From Desulfobacteraceae bacterium (lineage in GTDB: Bacteria; Desulfobacterota; Desulfobacteria; Desulfobacterales; UBA5616): 5,893 bases of DNA. The position numbers and the translations under genes are program-made. Of the stretch, positions 1 to 5,893 are shown in pieces (the stretch's first letter is position 1; each line of letters begins with the position of its first letter). The notes under the pieces were generated by a model, which ran no database searches, had not been told where the DNA came from, and saw nothing but the letters and a program-made list of their open reading frames with translations. The stretch spans positions 1 to 5,893 of the forward strand of contig JAUXEW010000185.1 of the NCBI GenBank assembly GCA_030620375.1, in the 5' to 3' direction.

Positions 1-1427
1 ATTTTGGAAAGGTGCCGGGTACAATATTCCATGAGCTCTTTTTCAAATTCCGGGCCGGCATCCGCCATATCAGCCGGCTGTATAACCGCTTTCACTTCCT
101 CGCCGAAATCTTCGTTTGGGATACCAAAAACAGCCGCATCCATCACCTTAGGGTGCATGGCCAATATATTTTCCGTTTCCTGGGGATAAATATTAATCCC
201 GCCGGAGATGATCATGTTGGCCTTTCTATCCGTGAGATAAAGATACCCTTCTTCATCAAGATATCCTACATCCCCCATGGTATTCAACCCTTTGGAGCTT
301 CTTGATTCCGCCGTTTTTTCAGGATCATTATGGTATTCAAAAGGATTGCCGCCCTCAATAAAAACCGTGCCCGGTTCCCCTATTGGCATTTCGTTTTCGT
401 TTTCATCCAGGATATGAAGCTTTCCGACGTAACATTTCCCGACAGAGCCTTTATGGGTCAACCACTCTTCGGAGTTTATCGCCATAAAGGAATTTCCTTC
501 GGTGCCGCCGTAATATTCAAACAGGATTGGCCCCCACCATTCGATCATCTTTTCCTTAACTGCAACAGGGCAAGGGGCTGCGGCATGGATGGCCAGCTTA
601 TGGCTGGATAAGTCATATCGGTTTCGTTCTTCTTCAGTCAGTTTCAGCATACGGATGAACATGGTCGGTACCCATTGACTATGGGTAACCTTGTATTTTT
701 CGATTAAGGAAAGGGCTTCAAGGGAATCATATTTTGCCATGATAATGGCGGTTCCCCCCATTCGAAGGGTCCACATGCAAAAGCGAAGGGGCGCCGCATG
801 ATAAAGCGGGGCCGGGGAAAGGTAAATTGTGGCCGTATTAATGTCGTATAGGTTGATCATGGTTTGAACGGAGGGGAGGATAGTGCCTATCGGCAGGTCT
901 TCGGAGGTGGTTACGATCCCTTTTGGACGTCCGGTGGTGCCGGATGAATATAGCATATCACGCCCCTCAATGCATTCCGGAATCGGAGTCGTCGGAAAGT
1001 TCGATATTTTCTTTTCATAGGATTCGAATCCATCGGATTTTTCTCCCACCATGAGCCAATGACGAACATCAGGACACCGGTCAAGAAGTTCAGTTGCTAC
1101 GTCTTTCATGCCATAAGAGGTAATTAACACCTTGGACTCTGAATCCTTGACGATATATTCGATTTCCGAACTCGTTAAGTATCTGCTGATAGTTGAATAA
1201 TAAAGGCCAGCGACCTGGGCGGCACTCACAATTGTGAGGAAGTGAAGGTTATTTTCCATTAGAATACAAATGTGATCCTTCGGGTGAAGACCAATGTCCC
1301 TAAAATAGTGCGAACATTGATTGGCCCGTTTTTCAAGCTGGCCGAAGGTAACCACCTCACCGGTTTTAGCCATGATATAAGCAGGTTTTTCTGGGTCGTT
1401 CTTTGCATGAATTCTCGAATGAAGCAT
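1..1427 (-). CDS. AMP-forming fatty-acid/acyl-CoA ligase (FadD-like), 3' end cut by window edge
   Basis: Activates a carboxylic acid, most likely a fatty acid, to its CoA thioester through an acyl-adenylate; a cytoplasmic ANL-superfamily enzyme. The frame is open for 475 codons from the ATG at 1427 to the left edge. Visible motifs: P-loop-like YSSGTTGRPKG at residues 160-170; EYYGGTEG at 304-311, which contacts adenine and the acyl site; GDVGYLDEEGYL at 385-396, with the ribose-binding Asp; YLTDRKANMIISGG at 397-410, with the hinge Asp/Arg; then INIYPQE and the C-terminal domain. The visible protein stops at about HLSK, so the last ~40-50 residues, including the A10 catalytic Lys usually found in PTGKL-type motifs, lie outside the window. 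The start is supported by AAGGAG seven bases upstream and by an N-terminus typical of the family. Substrate chain length cannot be read from sequence; aromatic or branched acids are possible. It is divergent from the MMPL gene and probably belongs with the acyl-CoA dehydrogenase on the same strand. Confidence 0.93.
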   Translation of the reverse strand, partial: MLHSRIHAKNDPEKPAYIMAKTGEVVTFGQLEKRANQCSHYFRDIGLHPKDHICILMENNLHFLTIVSAAQVAGLYYSTISRYLTSSEIEYIVKDSESKVLITSYGMKDVATELLDRCPDVRHWLMVGEKSDGFESYEKKISNFPTTPIPECIEGRDMLYSSGTTGRPKGIVTTSEDLPIGTILPSVQTMINLYDINTATIYLSPAPLYHAAPLRFCMWTLRMGGTAIIMAKYDSLEALSLIEKYKVTHSQWVPTMFIRMLKLTEEERNRYDLSSHKLAIHAAAPCPVAVKEKMIEWWGPILFEYYGGTEGNSFMAINSEEWLTHKGSVGKCYVGKLHILDENENEMPIGEPGTVFIEGGNPFEYHNDPEKTAESRSSKGLNTMGDVGYLDEEGYLYLTDRKANMIISGGINIYPQETENILAMHPKVMDAAVFGIPNEDFGEEVKAVIQPADMADAGPEFEKELMEYCTRHLSK

Positions 1428-1434
1428 ATAAATT

Positions 1435-1440
1435 CTCCTT
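1435..1440 (-). promoter_or_regulatory. Ribosome binding site of the acyl-CoA ligase
   Basis: AAGGAG on the minus strand with a 7-nt spacer to the ATG at 1427-1425. It fixes the start codon of the ligase. Confidence 0.8.
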
Positions 1441-1451
1441 TTTGAAATACA

Positions 1452-1494
1452 AATGCGGTCGCACTCTCTGCAGCTTGCTGCAGGGAACTTCAAT
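1452..1494. repeat. Hairpin-bearing repeat element, copy 1
   Basis: Starts AATGCG and ends CTTCAAT. Its core, 1465-1486, folds on the plus strand as a 10-bp stem (one G-U pair) around a TT loop: arms TCTCTGCAGC and GCTGCAGGGA. The element matches 1618-1661 at about 32 of 44 aligned positions, with identical 13-nt spacing from AATGCG to the stem. It lies 25-67 bp upstream of the ligase start, so it may fall in that gene's 5' leader or promoter. It could be a REP-like dispersed element or a repressor operator. There is no following T-run, so it is not an intrinsic terminator. Confidence 0.6.
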
Positions 1495-1617
1495 AAAAAG
1501 AAAAAGCTTTTAAGCAACCGGGATTTGGGCTATAAACATCCTCACCCGCCAAAGGGTGATTGCCTTTTAATTCGAGGTTTGGGGCAATGTTACGAATAAC
1601 CGCATGTCTGAACAAGC

Positions 1618-1661
1618 AATGCGAACTCATTCCCCGCGGCTTGTTGCGGTGAGGCTTCAAT
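1618..1661. repeat. Hairpin-bearing repeat element, copy 2
   Basis: Diverged second copy of 1452-1494 in the same orientation, again starting AATGCG and ending CTTCAAT. Its core, 1631-1652, folds as arms TCCCCGCGGC and GTTGCGGTGA around a TT loop: nine pairs (two G-U) and one C-T mismatch. Several base differences from copy 1 preserve pairing: the T-A pair becomes C-G, and the A-T and G-C pairs of the inner stem become G-U pairs. This suggests that the fold, not only the sequence, has been kept. The CTTCAAT tail runs into a second small palindrome at 1657-1673. It lies 85 bp upstream of the MMPL start. Confidence 0.6.
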
Positions 1662-1745
1662 TGATTTAATTGAGCAGTCGCTCGGTTTTAAACACAGCTC
1701 AACCATAAAAACGTTCATAACCTCATTTAAGTATATCCACTAGAT

Positions 1746-4163
1746 ATGTCAACAATTAGAAATTATATAGAAAGTGGTTTCGAAAAATTAGGCCAAAAAC
1801 TTTATCAGAATTGTTACCTGGTTTTAATTGTTTCATTTTTATGTATCACTGCCCTGATCTGCCAGATTCCGAATATTACCATTGACACGGCAACCAGCGC
1901 AATGATTCGGGCAGATGATCCGATTCGCGTGGAATATGATTTTTTTAAGGATGATTTTGGTCGAGAGGATTTAATTTTTATCCTGATAGAATCTTCTCAT
2001 ATATTTGAAGAAAAATTTTTGAAAACGTTAAAGTCATTTCATCAGGATTTAGAAGAAAGCGTACCTTATTTAAAAACGGTAGTCAGTCTGATCAATGCGC
2101 GACATGTTTTCGGTAAGGGGGACGACCTCTTTATAGAGGATCTTCTGAAAGACTGGCCTGAAAAACCGGTTGATTTTTCTTTCCTAAAGCACCGGGTGAT
2201 GGGTCATCCGCTTTATGTAAATAATATCATTTCCGAAGACGGACGATTTACCGCCATTGTATTGGAAAGAGAGGTTTATGTCAAATATGCCCATGAGGCT
2301 GATGAACTGCTTTCCGAATTTGACGATACGGATCCTAAAGCGGCTTTAGATATACCGAACTACTTTTCCGATGAACAGAACGGTGCATTCATAGCGGCAG
2401 TTCAAAAAGTTGTGGATCGTTATCGGAGTGAGAATTTTTCTATCGCCATTGCCGGTGGGCCATTATTGTTTGATGCGCTGAATCGCGCTGTCATAAAAGA
2501 CCTGGTTCGCAGCGTAATGCTTGGATTGGGCATTATGGTATTTTTTCAGGCAATTCTTTTCCGCAATGTTTCAGGCGTCGTTCTGCCGGCAATTATTGTG
2601 TTTTCGTCGATGCTGTCTACCATTGGAATCATGGCAATATATGGGGTGACCATAAAAATAACCACCACGATGTTACCCGCATTTCTTGTGGCGGTAGGGG
2701 TGGGGGATTCTATTCACATTCTGGCTATTTTTTACAGACGGCTTCATGGCGGGGCAGAAAAAAAAGATGCCGTGATTTTTTCCCTGGGTCATTCAGGGTT
2801 TGCTGTGTTGATGACAACACTTACCACTGCGGCAGGTTTTTTGTCTTTTTCATTTGCGGATCTTACCGTAATTTCGGATATCGGTATTTTTGCGGCCATT
2901 GGTGTTGGTATGGCGTTTATATTTACGATTTTCATGCTTCCGGCACTGCTTGCCGTAACCCCCATTAAGCCGGACCGTTCGGTTAAAACGAAGCAGCATG
3001 TTTATGTGATGGATCGTGTTCTATTGTTTTTTGCTAAATTTTCAGTCTCTCATCCATGGAGAATACTGATCACAACGATGCTGGTGATGGTTATTTCCGT
3101 CTTTTTTATTTTTAAGATAGAGTTTTCCCAGGATATGATGAATTGGTTCCCGGACAACATGGTGATCAAAAAAGATTTGTTGTTGATTGATCAAGAGCTT
3201 AAAGGAACCGTCACCCTTGAAGTGGTTGTGGACACCAATAAAGAAAATGGCGTCTATGAACCGGATATACTCAACCGGATTGAAGCCCTTTCTAAAAATA
3301 TCAGGCAGATCAAGACACCGGAAATATATGTGGGTAAAGTGTTTTCCATCAATGATATTATTAAAGAGATCAATCAGGCACTTCACGATAACGATAGTAC
3401 CTTTTATACAATCCCGCAGAACCGGCAGCTCATCGCACAGCAAATGTTGTTGTTTGAAAACAGCGGATCCGACGATTTGGAGAGGATCGTGGACAGTCAA
3501 TTTCAAAAAACACGGTTTTCCATTAAAACCACTAATACGGATGCGGTTATTTTTGTGGATTTCATTGAAGATATCACAACCCGTTTTAAGAAGGCATTTG
3601 ATGGACTGGCGGATATCACCGTCACCGGGATAGTGTCCATTGCGGCAAGGATCGTATCGGCAGCAATCAACAGTATGGTCAGAAGTTATGTGGTTGCCTT
3701 TGTTGTGATTTCTTTAATGATGATTCTTCTAACCGGTAACATTAAGATCGGTCTGTTAAGCATGATACCCAATTTGCTGCCGATTGTGATGGTCATCGGG
3801 ATAATGGGAGGATGCGGCATCCCGTTGGACATGGTTTCTTTAATGATCGGCAGTATTGCGATTGGATTGGCGGTTGATGATACCGTTCATTTTATTTATA
3901 ATTTTTTAAAATATGTAGATAGGACAAACGATTCCCATGAAGCGTTAAGGCAAACTTTTCTGAGTACCGGGAGGGCTATGCTGATTACTACCCTCGTCCT
4001 TTCTTCCGGATTTTTTGTGGTGATGTTTTCCACACTGATCGTCATGAAAGGGTTTGGTTTTTTTACCGGTCTGTGTATTCTACTGGCACTGTTGTCGGAT
4101 TTTGTTACGGCACCGGCTATAATGGTATTGGTGACAAAAAGCCGACAAAAGGCTGAGAATTAA
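1746..4163 (+). CDS. RND-superfamily exporter, MMPL/HAE3 type, 12 TM
   Basis: Inner-membrane proton-driven transporter of the RND superfamily. Family members of this HAE3/MMPL class usually move lipids or other hydrophobic compounds such as hopanoids, polyketide lipids and fatty-acid derivatives. The 805 residues form the expected tandem halves. Half one: TM1 at ~24-40, large periplasmic loop ~45-250, TM2-6 at ~253-404. Half two: TM7 at ~438-457, loop ~458-645, TM8-12 at ~647-797. The proton-relay segment of TM4 reads VGVGDSIHI (317-325, Asp321) and its partner in TM10 reads GLAVDDTVHF (707-716, Asp711/Asp712). Both halves therefore keep the acidic residue. Start: the first ATG after the in-frame stop at 1728-1730. 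It keeps TM1, whereas the next Met (53) would lose it. No Shine-Dalgarno sequence precedes it. No membrane-fusion or outer-membrane partner gene is adjacent, which is normal for HAE3 pumps. The substrate is unknown; a lipid is plausible from the flanking acyl-CoA genes. Confidence 0.9.
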   Translation: MSTIRNYIESGFEKLGQKLYQNCYLVLIVSFLCITALICQIPNITIDTATSAMIRADDPIRVEYDFFKDDFGREDLIFILIESSHIFEEKFLKTLKSFHQDLEESVPYLKTVVSLINARHVFGKGDDLFIEDLLKDWPEKPVDFSFLKHRVMGHPLYVNNIISEDGRFTAIVLEREVYVKYAHEADELLSEFDDTDPKAALDIPNYFSDEQNGAFIAAVQKVVDRYRSENFSIAIAGGPLLFDALNRAVIKDLVRSVMLGLGIMVFFQAILFRNVSGVVLPAIIVFSSMLSTIGIMAIYGVTIKITTTMLPAFLVAVGVGDSIHILAIFYRRLHGGAEKKDAVIFSLGHSGFAVLMTTLTTAAGFLSFSFADLTVISDIGIFAAIGVGMAFIFTIFMLPALLAVTPIKPDRSVKTKQHVYVMDRVLLFFAKFSVSHPWRILITTMLVMVISVFFIFKIEFSQDMMNWFPDNMVIKKDLLLIDQELKGTVTLEVVVDTNKENGVYEPDILNRIEALSKNIRQIKTPEIYVGKVFSINDIIKEINQALHDNDSTFYTIPQNRQLIAQQMLLFENSGSDDLERIVDSQFQKTRFSIKTTNTDAVIFVDFIEDITTRFKKAFDGLADITVTGIVSIAARIVSAAINSMVRSYVVAFVVISLMMILLTGNIKIGLLSMIPNLLPIVMVIGIMGGCGIPLDMVSLMIGSIAIGLAVDDTVHFIYNFLKYVDRTNDSHEALRQTFLSTGRAMLITTLVLSSGFFVVMFSTLIVMKGFGFFTGLCILLALLSDFVTAPAIMVLVTKSRQKAEN

Positions 4164-4176
4164 TTCGGGTTATGGT

Positions 4177-4231
4177 AATGCCGCCGGCATTTCCCATTGT
4201 TTTAATTCGTCTTCGAAAGACCGGGGAAATG
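4177..4231 (+). promoter_or_regulatory. Overlapping inverted repeats between MMPL gene and hypA
   Basis: Two mutually exclusive stems share bases. AATGCC/GGCATT (4177-4182 with 4186-4191, loop GCC) overlaps CATTTCCC/GGGAAATG (4188-4195 with 4224-4231). The second encloses a smaller stem TCTT-CGA-AAGA (4210-4220). The first stem is followed at some distance by TTGTTTTAATT, so it could act as a weak terminator for the exporter. The longer stem has no U-run directly after it. A weak terminator or an attenuator-like leader for hypA are both possible; there is no match to a riboswitch I can name. Confidence 0.4.
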
Positions 4232-4304
4232 GCGCTAATATCATTGCCACTAATTTTATTTTGTGTTAAGATTAATGTTAATTTTTACATTTACGATTAA
4301 TACT

Positions 4305-4312
4305 AAAGAGGT
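4305..4312 (+). promoter_or_regulatory. Ribosome binding site of hypA
   Basis: AAAGAGGT ending five bases before the ATG at 4318. It supports the start that gives the obligatory Met-His-Glu N-terminus of HypA. The sequence upstream (about 4255-4305) is very A+T rich with TTAAT repeats and may contain the hypA promoter, but no clear -35/-10 pair was identified. Confidence 0.75.
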
Positions 4313-4317
4313 AGCAT

Positions 4318-4668
4318 ATGCATGAACTTCCCGTTATTGAAAGTATCTTGAAAGTAGCCTTGACACACGGCCAGAAAAATGATGTCCAAAAAATTACCGC
4401 TATTTATCTCCAGGTCGGTGAATTAAGTGATTTGGAAGACGAATGGATGCAGCGGTATTTTGATTATCTGAGTAAAGATTCCATTGCAGAGGGCGCCCAG
4501 CTAAAAATTGACAGGGTACCGGTAATGATGCAATGTGAAGATTGCACCATATCTTTTCAGGTAGATATTAAAAAAATTGATGAAATCGTATGCCCTGAAT
4601 GCAACGGAAAAAGCAATAAACTCATATCCGGCAGAGGGTACTTTATAAAAAATATGGAGGTGATTTAA
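4318..4668 (+). CDS. hypA: Hydrogenase nickel chaperone HypA/HybF
   Basis: Small cytoplasmic metallochaperone that binds Ni(II) and, with HypB, delivers it to the large subunit of [NiFe]-hydrogenase; in some bacteria it also serves other nickel enzymes. The 116 residues are the usual length. The N-terminus MHELPVIESIL carries His2, the family nickel ligand, with Glu3 beside it, so the start codon is functionally constrained. The zinc domain has two CxxC pairs: C73-x2-C76 and C92-x2-C95. VGELSDLE (33-40) matches the conserved VGxLS-type segment of the family. A 154-nt gap separates it from the MMPL gene, so it probably has its own leader or promoter. Its stop overlaps the hypB start by one base (TAATG). 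No hypC, D, E, F or hydrogenase structural gene is visible nearby. Confidence 0.95.
   Translation: MHELPVIESILKVALTHGQKNDVQKITAIYLQVGELSDLEDEWMQRYFDYLSKDSIAEGAQLKIDRVPVMMQCEDCTISFQVDIKKIDEIVCPECNGKSNKLISGRGYFIKNMEVI
4656..4662 (+). promoter_or_regulatory. Ribosome binding site of hypB, inside the end of hypA
   Basis: GGAGGTG lies in the last codons of hypA, five bases before the hypB ATG at 4668. Together with the TAATG stop-start overlap it indicates translational coupling of the two genes. Confidence 0.85.
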
Positions 4669-5336
4669 TGGATGAAGTGAGGCTTATCGAGGTCAAGGAG
4701 GATATTTTAGCTGACAATAAAAAGGTTGCGGAGGGCTTACGACAAAAACTTGCCAAAGACAAAGCGTTTTTGGTTAACCTTATGGCTTCGCCTGGAGCCG
4801 GAAAAACCAGCCTTATCCTTAAAACCATTGAAGTCTTAAGAGCGGACCTCAACATTGGTGTGATAGAGGCGGATATTGATTCTAAAGTGGACTCGGAAAA
4901 AGTGGCAGCACAGGGGATTTACGCCATTCAGTTACGAACAGGTGGTTTTTGTCACGTGGATGCAACCATGGTGGCACAATGCATAGACGCCATGGATGTC
5001 AAAGCGTTTGATCTTATTCTCCTCGAAAATGTAGGAAACCTGGTATGCCCGGCGGAGGTGGATGCCGGGGCAACCTTAAATGCCATGATTTTAAGCGTTC
5101 CGGAAGGGGATGACAAGCCATTAAAGTATCCACTTATGTTTTCCATAGTGGATGTGCTGGTGGTGAATAAAATTGATTTTCTGGAGTTGTCGGATTTTGA
5201 CGTGGACGTCCTGCGGAAGAGAGTATTAACACTAAATCCGGGAATCAAGATTTTTGAGGTATCCAGTCAGACAGGGCAGGGGATTGAAGCTTGGGCCAAT
5301 TGGCTTAAGGAAAAGGTTTATGCATCTATCAAATAG
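4668..5336 (+). CDS. hypB: Hydrogenase nickel incorporation GTPase HypB
   Basis: SIMIBI-class GTPase that uses GTP hydrolysis to drive nickel insertion together with HypA. Seen in the 222 residues: Walker A SPGAGKTS (41-48); IEAD (66-69) at the acidic switch where the family usually has EGD; GGFCHVDA (92-99) with Cys95-His96; ENVGNLVCPAE (120-130) with Cys127; EGDDKPLKYP (146-155), a HypB signature; and guanine-specificity NKID (167-170). Cys95, His96 and Cys127 correspond to the G-domain metal site at the dimer interface. The N-terminal CxxCGC high-affinity site of the Escherichia coli protein and the His-rich stretch of other homologues are both absent, so only the G-domain site remains, as in many short HypB proteins. 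The start is set by the strong RBS and the overlap with hypA. The protein is complete and ends just before a strong terminator. Confidence 0.95.
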   Translation: MDEVRLIEVKEDILADNKKVAEGLRQKLAKDKAFLVNLMASPGAGKTSLILKTIEVLRADLNIGVIEADIDSKVDSEKVAAQGIYAIQLRTGGFCHVDATMVAQCIDAMDVKAFDLILLENVGNLVCPAEVDAGATLNAMILSVPEGDDKPLKYPLMFSIVDVLVVNKIDFLELSDFDVDVLRKRVLTLNPGIKIFEVSSQTGQGIEAWANWLKEKVYASIK

Positions 5337-5345
5337 AGCTTAAAT

Positions 5346-5382
5346 AACAGGCCACCACCCGATATGCGGATGGTGGCCTGTT
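5346..5382. terminator. Bidirectional intrinsic terminator between hypB and the acyl-CoA dehydrogenase
   Basis: A 12-bp perfect stem pairs 5346-5357 with 5371-5382 (arms AACAGGCCACCA and TGGTGGCCTGTT). The stem continues past a C-A mismatch with three more pairs to an ATATG loop. T-rich sequence follows on the plus strand (TTTGGTTT) and on the minus strand (TTATTT). It lies ten bases after the hypB stop and five bases after the stop of the convergent gene, so it serves both. Confidence 0.88.
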
Positions 5383-5386
5383 TGGT

Positions 5387-5893
5387 TTACATCCCCAGGG
5401 CCTGGGCTAGCTTTTCATAATGATAATCCGTATCGCCCAGCACGTACTCAGCGGACTTTGCCCTGCGATAGAACAGGGCGATATTAAATTCCCGGGTGGT
5501 TCCCACCCCGCCGTGAATTTGAACGCCTCTTTCCGTGATGAACTTGTACTGTTCATTCACCTGGGCCTTTAATGCATGCATTTCCTTGGTGATACCCACA
5601 CCTTCATCCGCCATCCAGGCTACCTTATAAAGATAGTTGATGCTGGTGTCATATCCCAGTTGCATGTTGGCCATGTAATGCTGGATTGCCTGAAACCCGC
5701 CGATAGGCTTTCCGTATTGCACCCGTTGCTTGGCATATTCCGCAGTCATGTCAATCGATACTTTGCAGCCGCCCAACATTTCTGCGCACTTGGCCACAAT
5801 GGCTTTGGGGAACATCTGTTCTAAGATGTTCCATCCTTCACCGGGTTTACCGATAATATCGTTTTTTGCAACATTAACGTCTTTAAAAATTAC
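5387..5893 (-). CDS. Acyl-CoA dehydrogenase, C-terminal part, 5' end beyond window
   Basis: FAD enzyme that oxidises an acyl-CoA to the 2,3-enoyl-CoA in beta-oxidation or a related pathway. The visible 168 residues (frame open to the right edge; stop TAA at 5389-5387) cover the end of the middle beta domain and the C-terminal helical domain. The first residues, VIFKDVNV followed by GKPGEGW, match the usual V-F-x-D-V-x-V ... G-x-x-G-x-G-W stretch. YAKQRVQYGKPIGGFQAIQH (53-72 of the fragment) holds the conserved Arg57 near FAD, and QIHGGVG (125-131) is the FAD-binding loop from the partner subunit. The tail reads FYRRAKSAEYVLGD rather than the YEGT motif of short/medium-chain enzymes. This resembles the FadE-type subfamilies whose catalytic Glu lies elsewhere. 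About half the protein is missing, so substrate and catalytic base cannot be judged. An ATG at 5815 is internal, not the start. Confidence 0.92.
   Translation of the reverse strand, partial: VIFKDVNVAKNDIIGKPGEGWNILEQMFPKAIVAKCAEMLGGCKVSIDMTAEYAKQRVQYGKPIGGFQAIQHYMANMQLGYDTSINYLYKVAWMADEGVGITKEMHALKAQVNEQYKFITERGVQIHGGVGTTREFNIALFYRRAKSAEYVLGDTDYHYEKLAQALGM

Larger units (their letters stand above)
1428..1745. other. Divergent intergenic region, no gene
   Basis: A 318-bp stretch between the divergently transcribed ligase and MMPL exporter. No credible coding frame was seen. It holds the ligase RBS, two related hairpin-bearing repeats (1452-1494 and 1618-1661), a short inverted repeat TCACCC/GGGTGA (1542-1547 with 1554-1559), the 10-bp palindrome AAAAGCTTTT (1502-1511) and TCAATT-gattt-AATTGA (1657-1673). 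Promoters for both genes must presumably lie here, but I cannot pick out convincing -35/-10 pairs. The bases just before the MMPL start carry no purine-rich Shine-Dalgarno sequence. Confidence 0.7.

Noticed and set aside
12..611. Plus-strand open frames at 12-305 and 330-611
   Set aside because: They are antisense to the acyl-CoA ligase, whose motifs are continuous on the minus strand through this whole stretch.
1542..1559. Inverted repeat TCACCC/GGGTGA as a terminator
   Set aside because: Only six base pairs, no adjacent T-run in either direction, and no gene ends nearby.
3042..3506. 154-codon open frame on the minus strand inside the exporter gene
   Set aside because: It lies antisense within a well-supported membrane transporter, shows no domain or good RBS, and its composition is what antisense of that coding sequence would give.
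4261..4305. Sigma70-type promoter for hypA (for example TTGTGT or TTTACA boxes)
   Set aside because: The region is so A+T rich that several poor matches occur at wrong spacings; none stands out enough to annotate.
4952..5248. 98-codon minus-strand frame inside hypB
   Set aside because: Antisense shadow of hypB, whose GTPase motifs are intact on the plus strand across the region.
5387..5815. The ATG at 5815 as start of a short 142-residue protein
   Set aside because: The frame stays open to the window edge and the upstream residues (fragment 1-26) match the conserved middle domain of acyl-CoA dehydrogenases, so this Met is internal.

Overview
The window (5,893 bp, moderate G+C) reads as chromosomal DNA of a lipid-degrading, probably anaerobic Gram-negative bacterium. 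A sulfate-reducing deltaproteobacterium (Desulfobacterota) would fit well: acyl-CoA ligase and acyl-CoA dehydrogenase genes lie next to nickel-enzyme maturation genes and an RND/MMPL exporter. That taxonomic guess is inference from gene content and protein flavour, since no marker gene is present.

Layout, left to right. (1) Positions 1-1427, minus strand: an AMP-forming fatty-acid/acyl-CoA ligase whose last few dozen residues run off the left edge. (2) Positions 1428-1745: a 318-bp divergent intergenic region. It holds two diverged copies, 166 bp apart, of a ~43-bp element, each built around a 22-nt hairpin with a TT loop. (3) Positions 1746-4163, plus strand: an 805-residue, 12-TM MMPL/HAE3-type RND exporter with no recognisable Shine-Dalgarno sequence. 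(4) Positions 4164-4317: a leader with overlapping inverted repeats. (5) Positions 4318-4668 and 4668-5336, plus strand: hypA and hypB, nickel chaperone and nickel-delivery GTPase, translationally coupled through a TAATG overlap. (6) Positions 5346-5382: a strong two-way intrinsic terminator between convergent genes. (7) Positions 5387-5893, minus strand: the C-terminal 168 residues of an acyl-CoA dehydrogenase that enters from the right edge.

How the genes fit together: the two flanking minus-strand genes belong to fatty-acid activation and beta-oxidation. The plus-strand block (MMPL exporter, hypA, hypB) sits between them in the opposite direction. HypA and HypB would load nickel into a [NiFe]-hydrogenase or another nickel enzyme. 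No hydrogenase and no hypC/D/E/F is visible, so the client must be encoded elsewhere. I see no tRNA, rRNA, CRISPR array, transposase or phage gene. Nothing here is a clearly new multi-gene system. The least ordinary items are the paired hairpin repeats, the alternative folds upstream of hypA, and the placement of hypAB in a lipid-metabolism neighbourhood.
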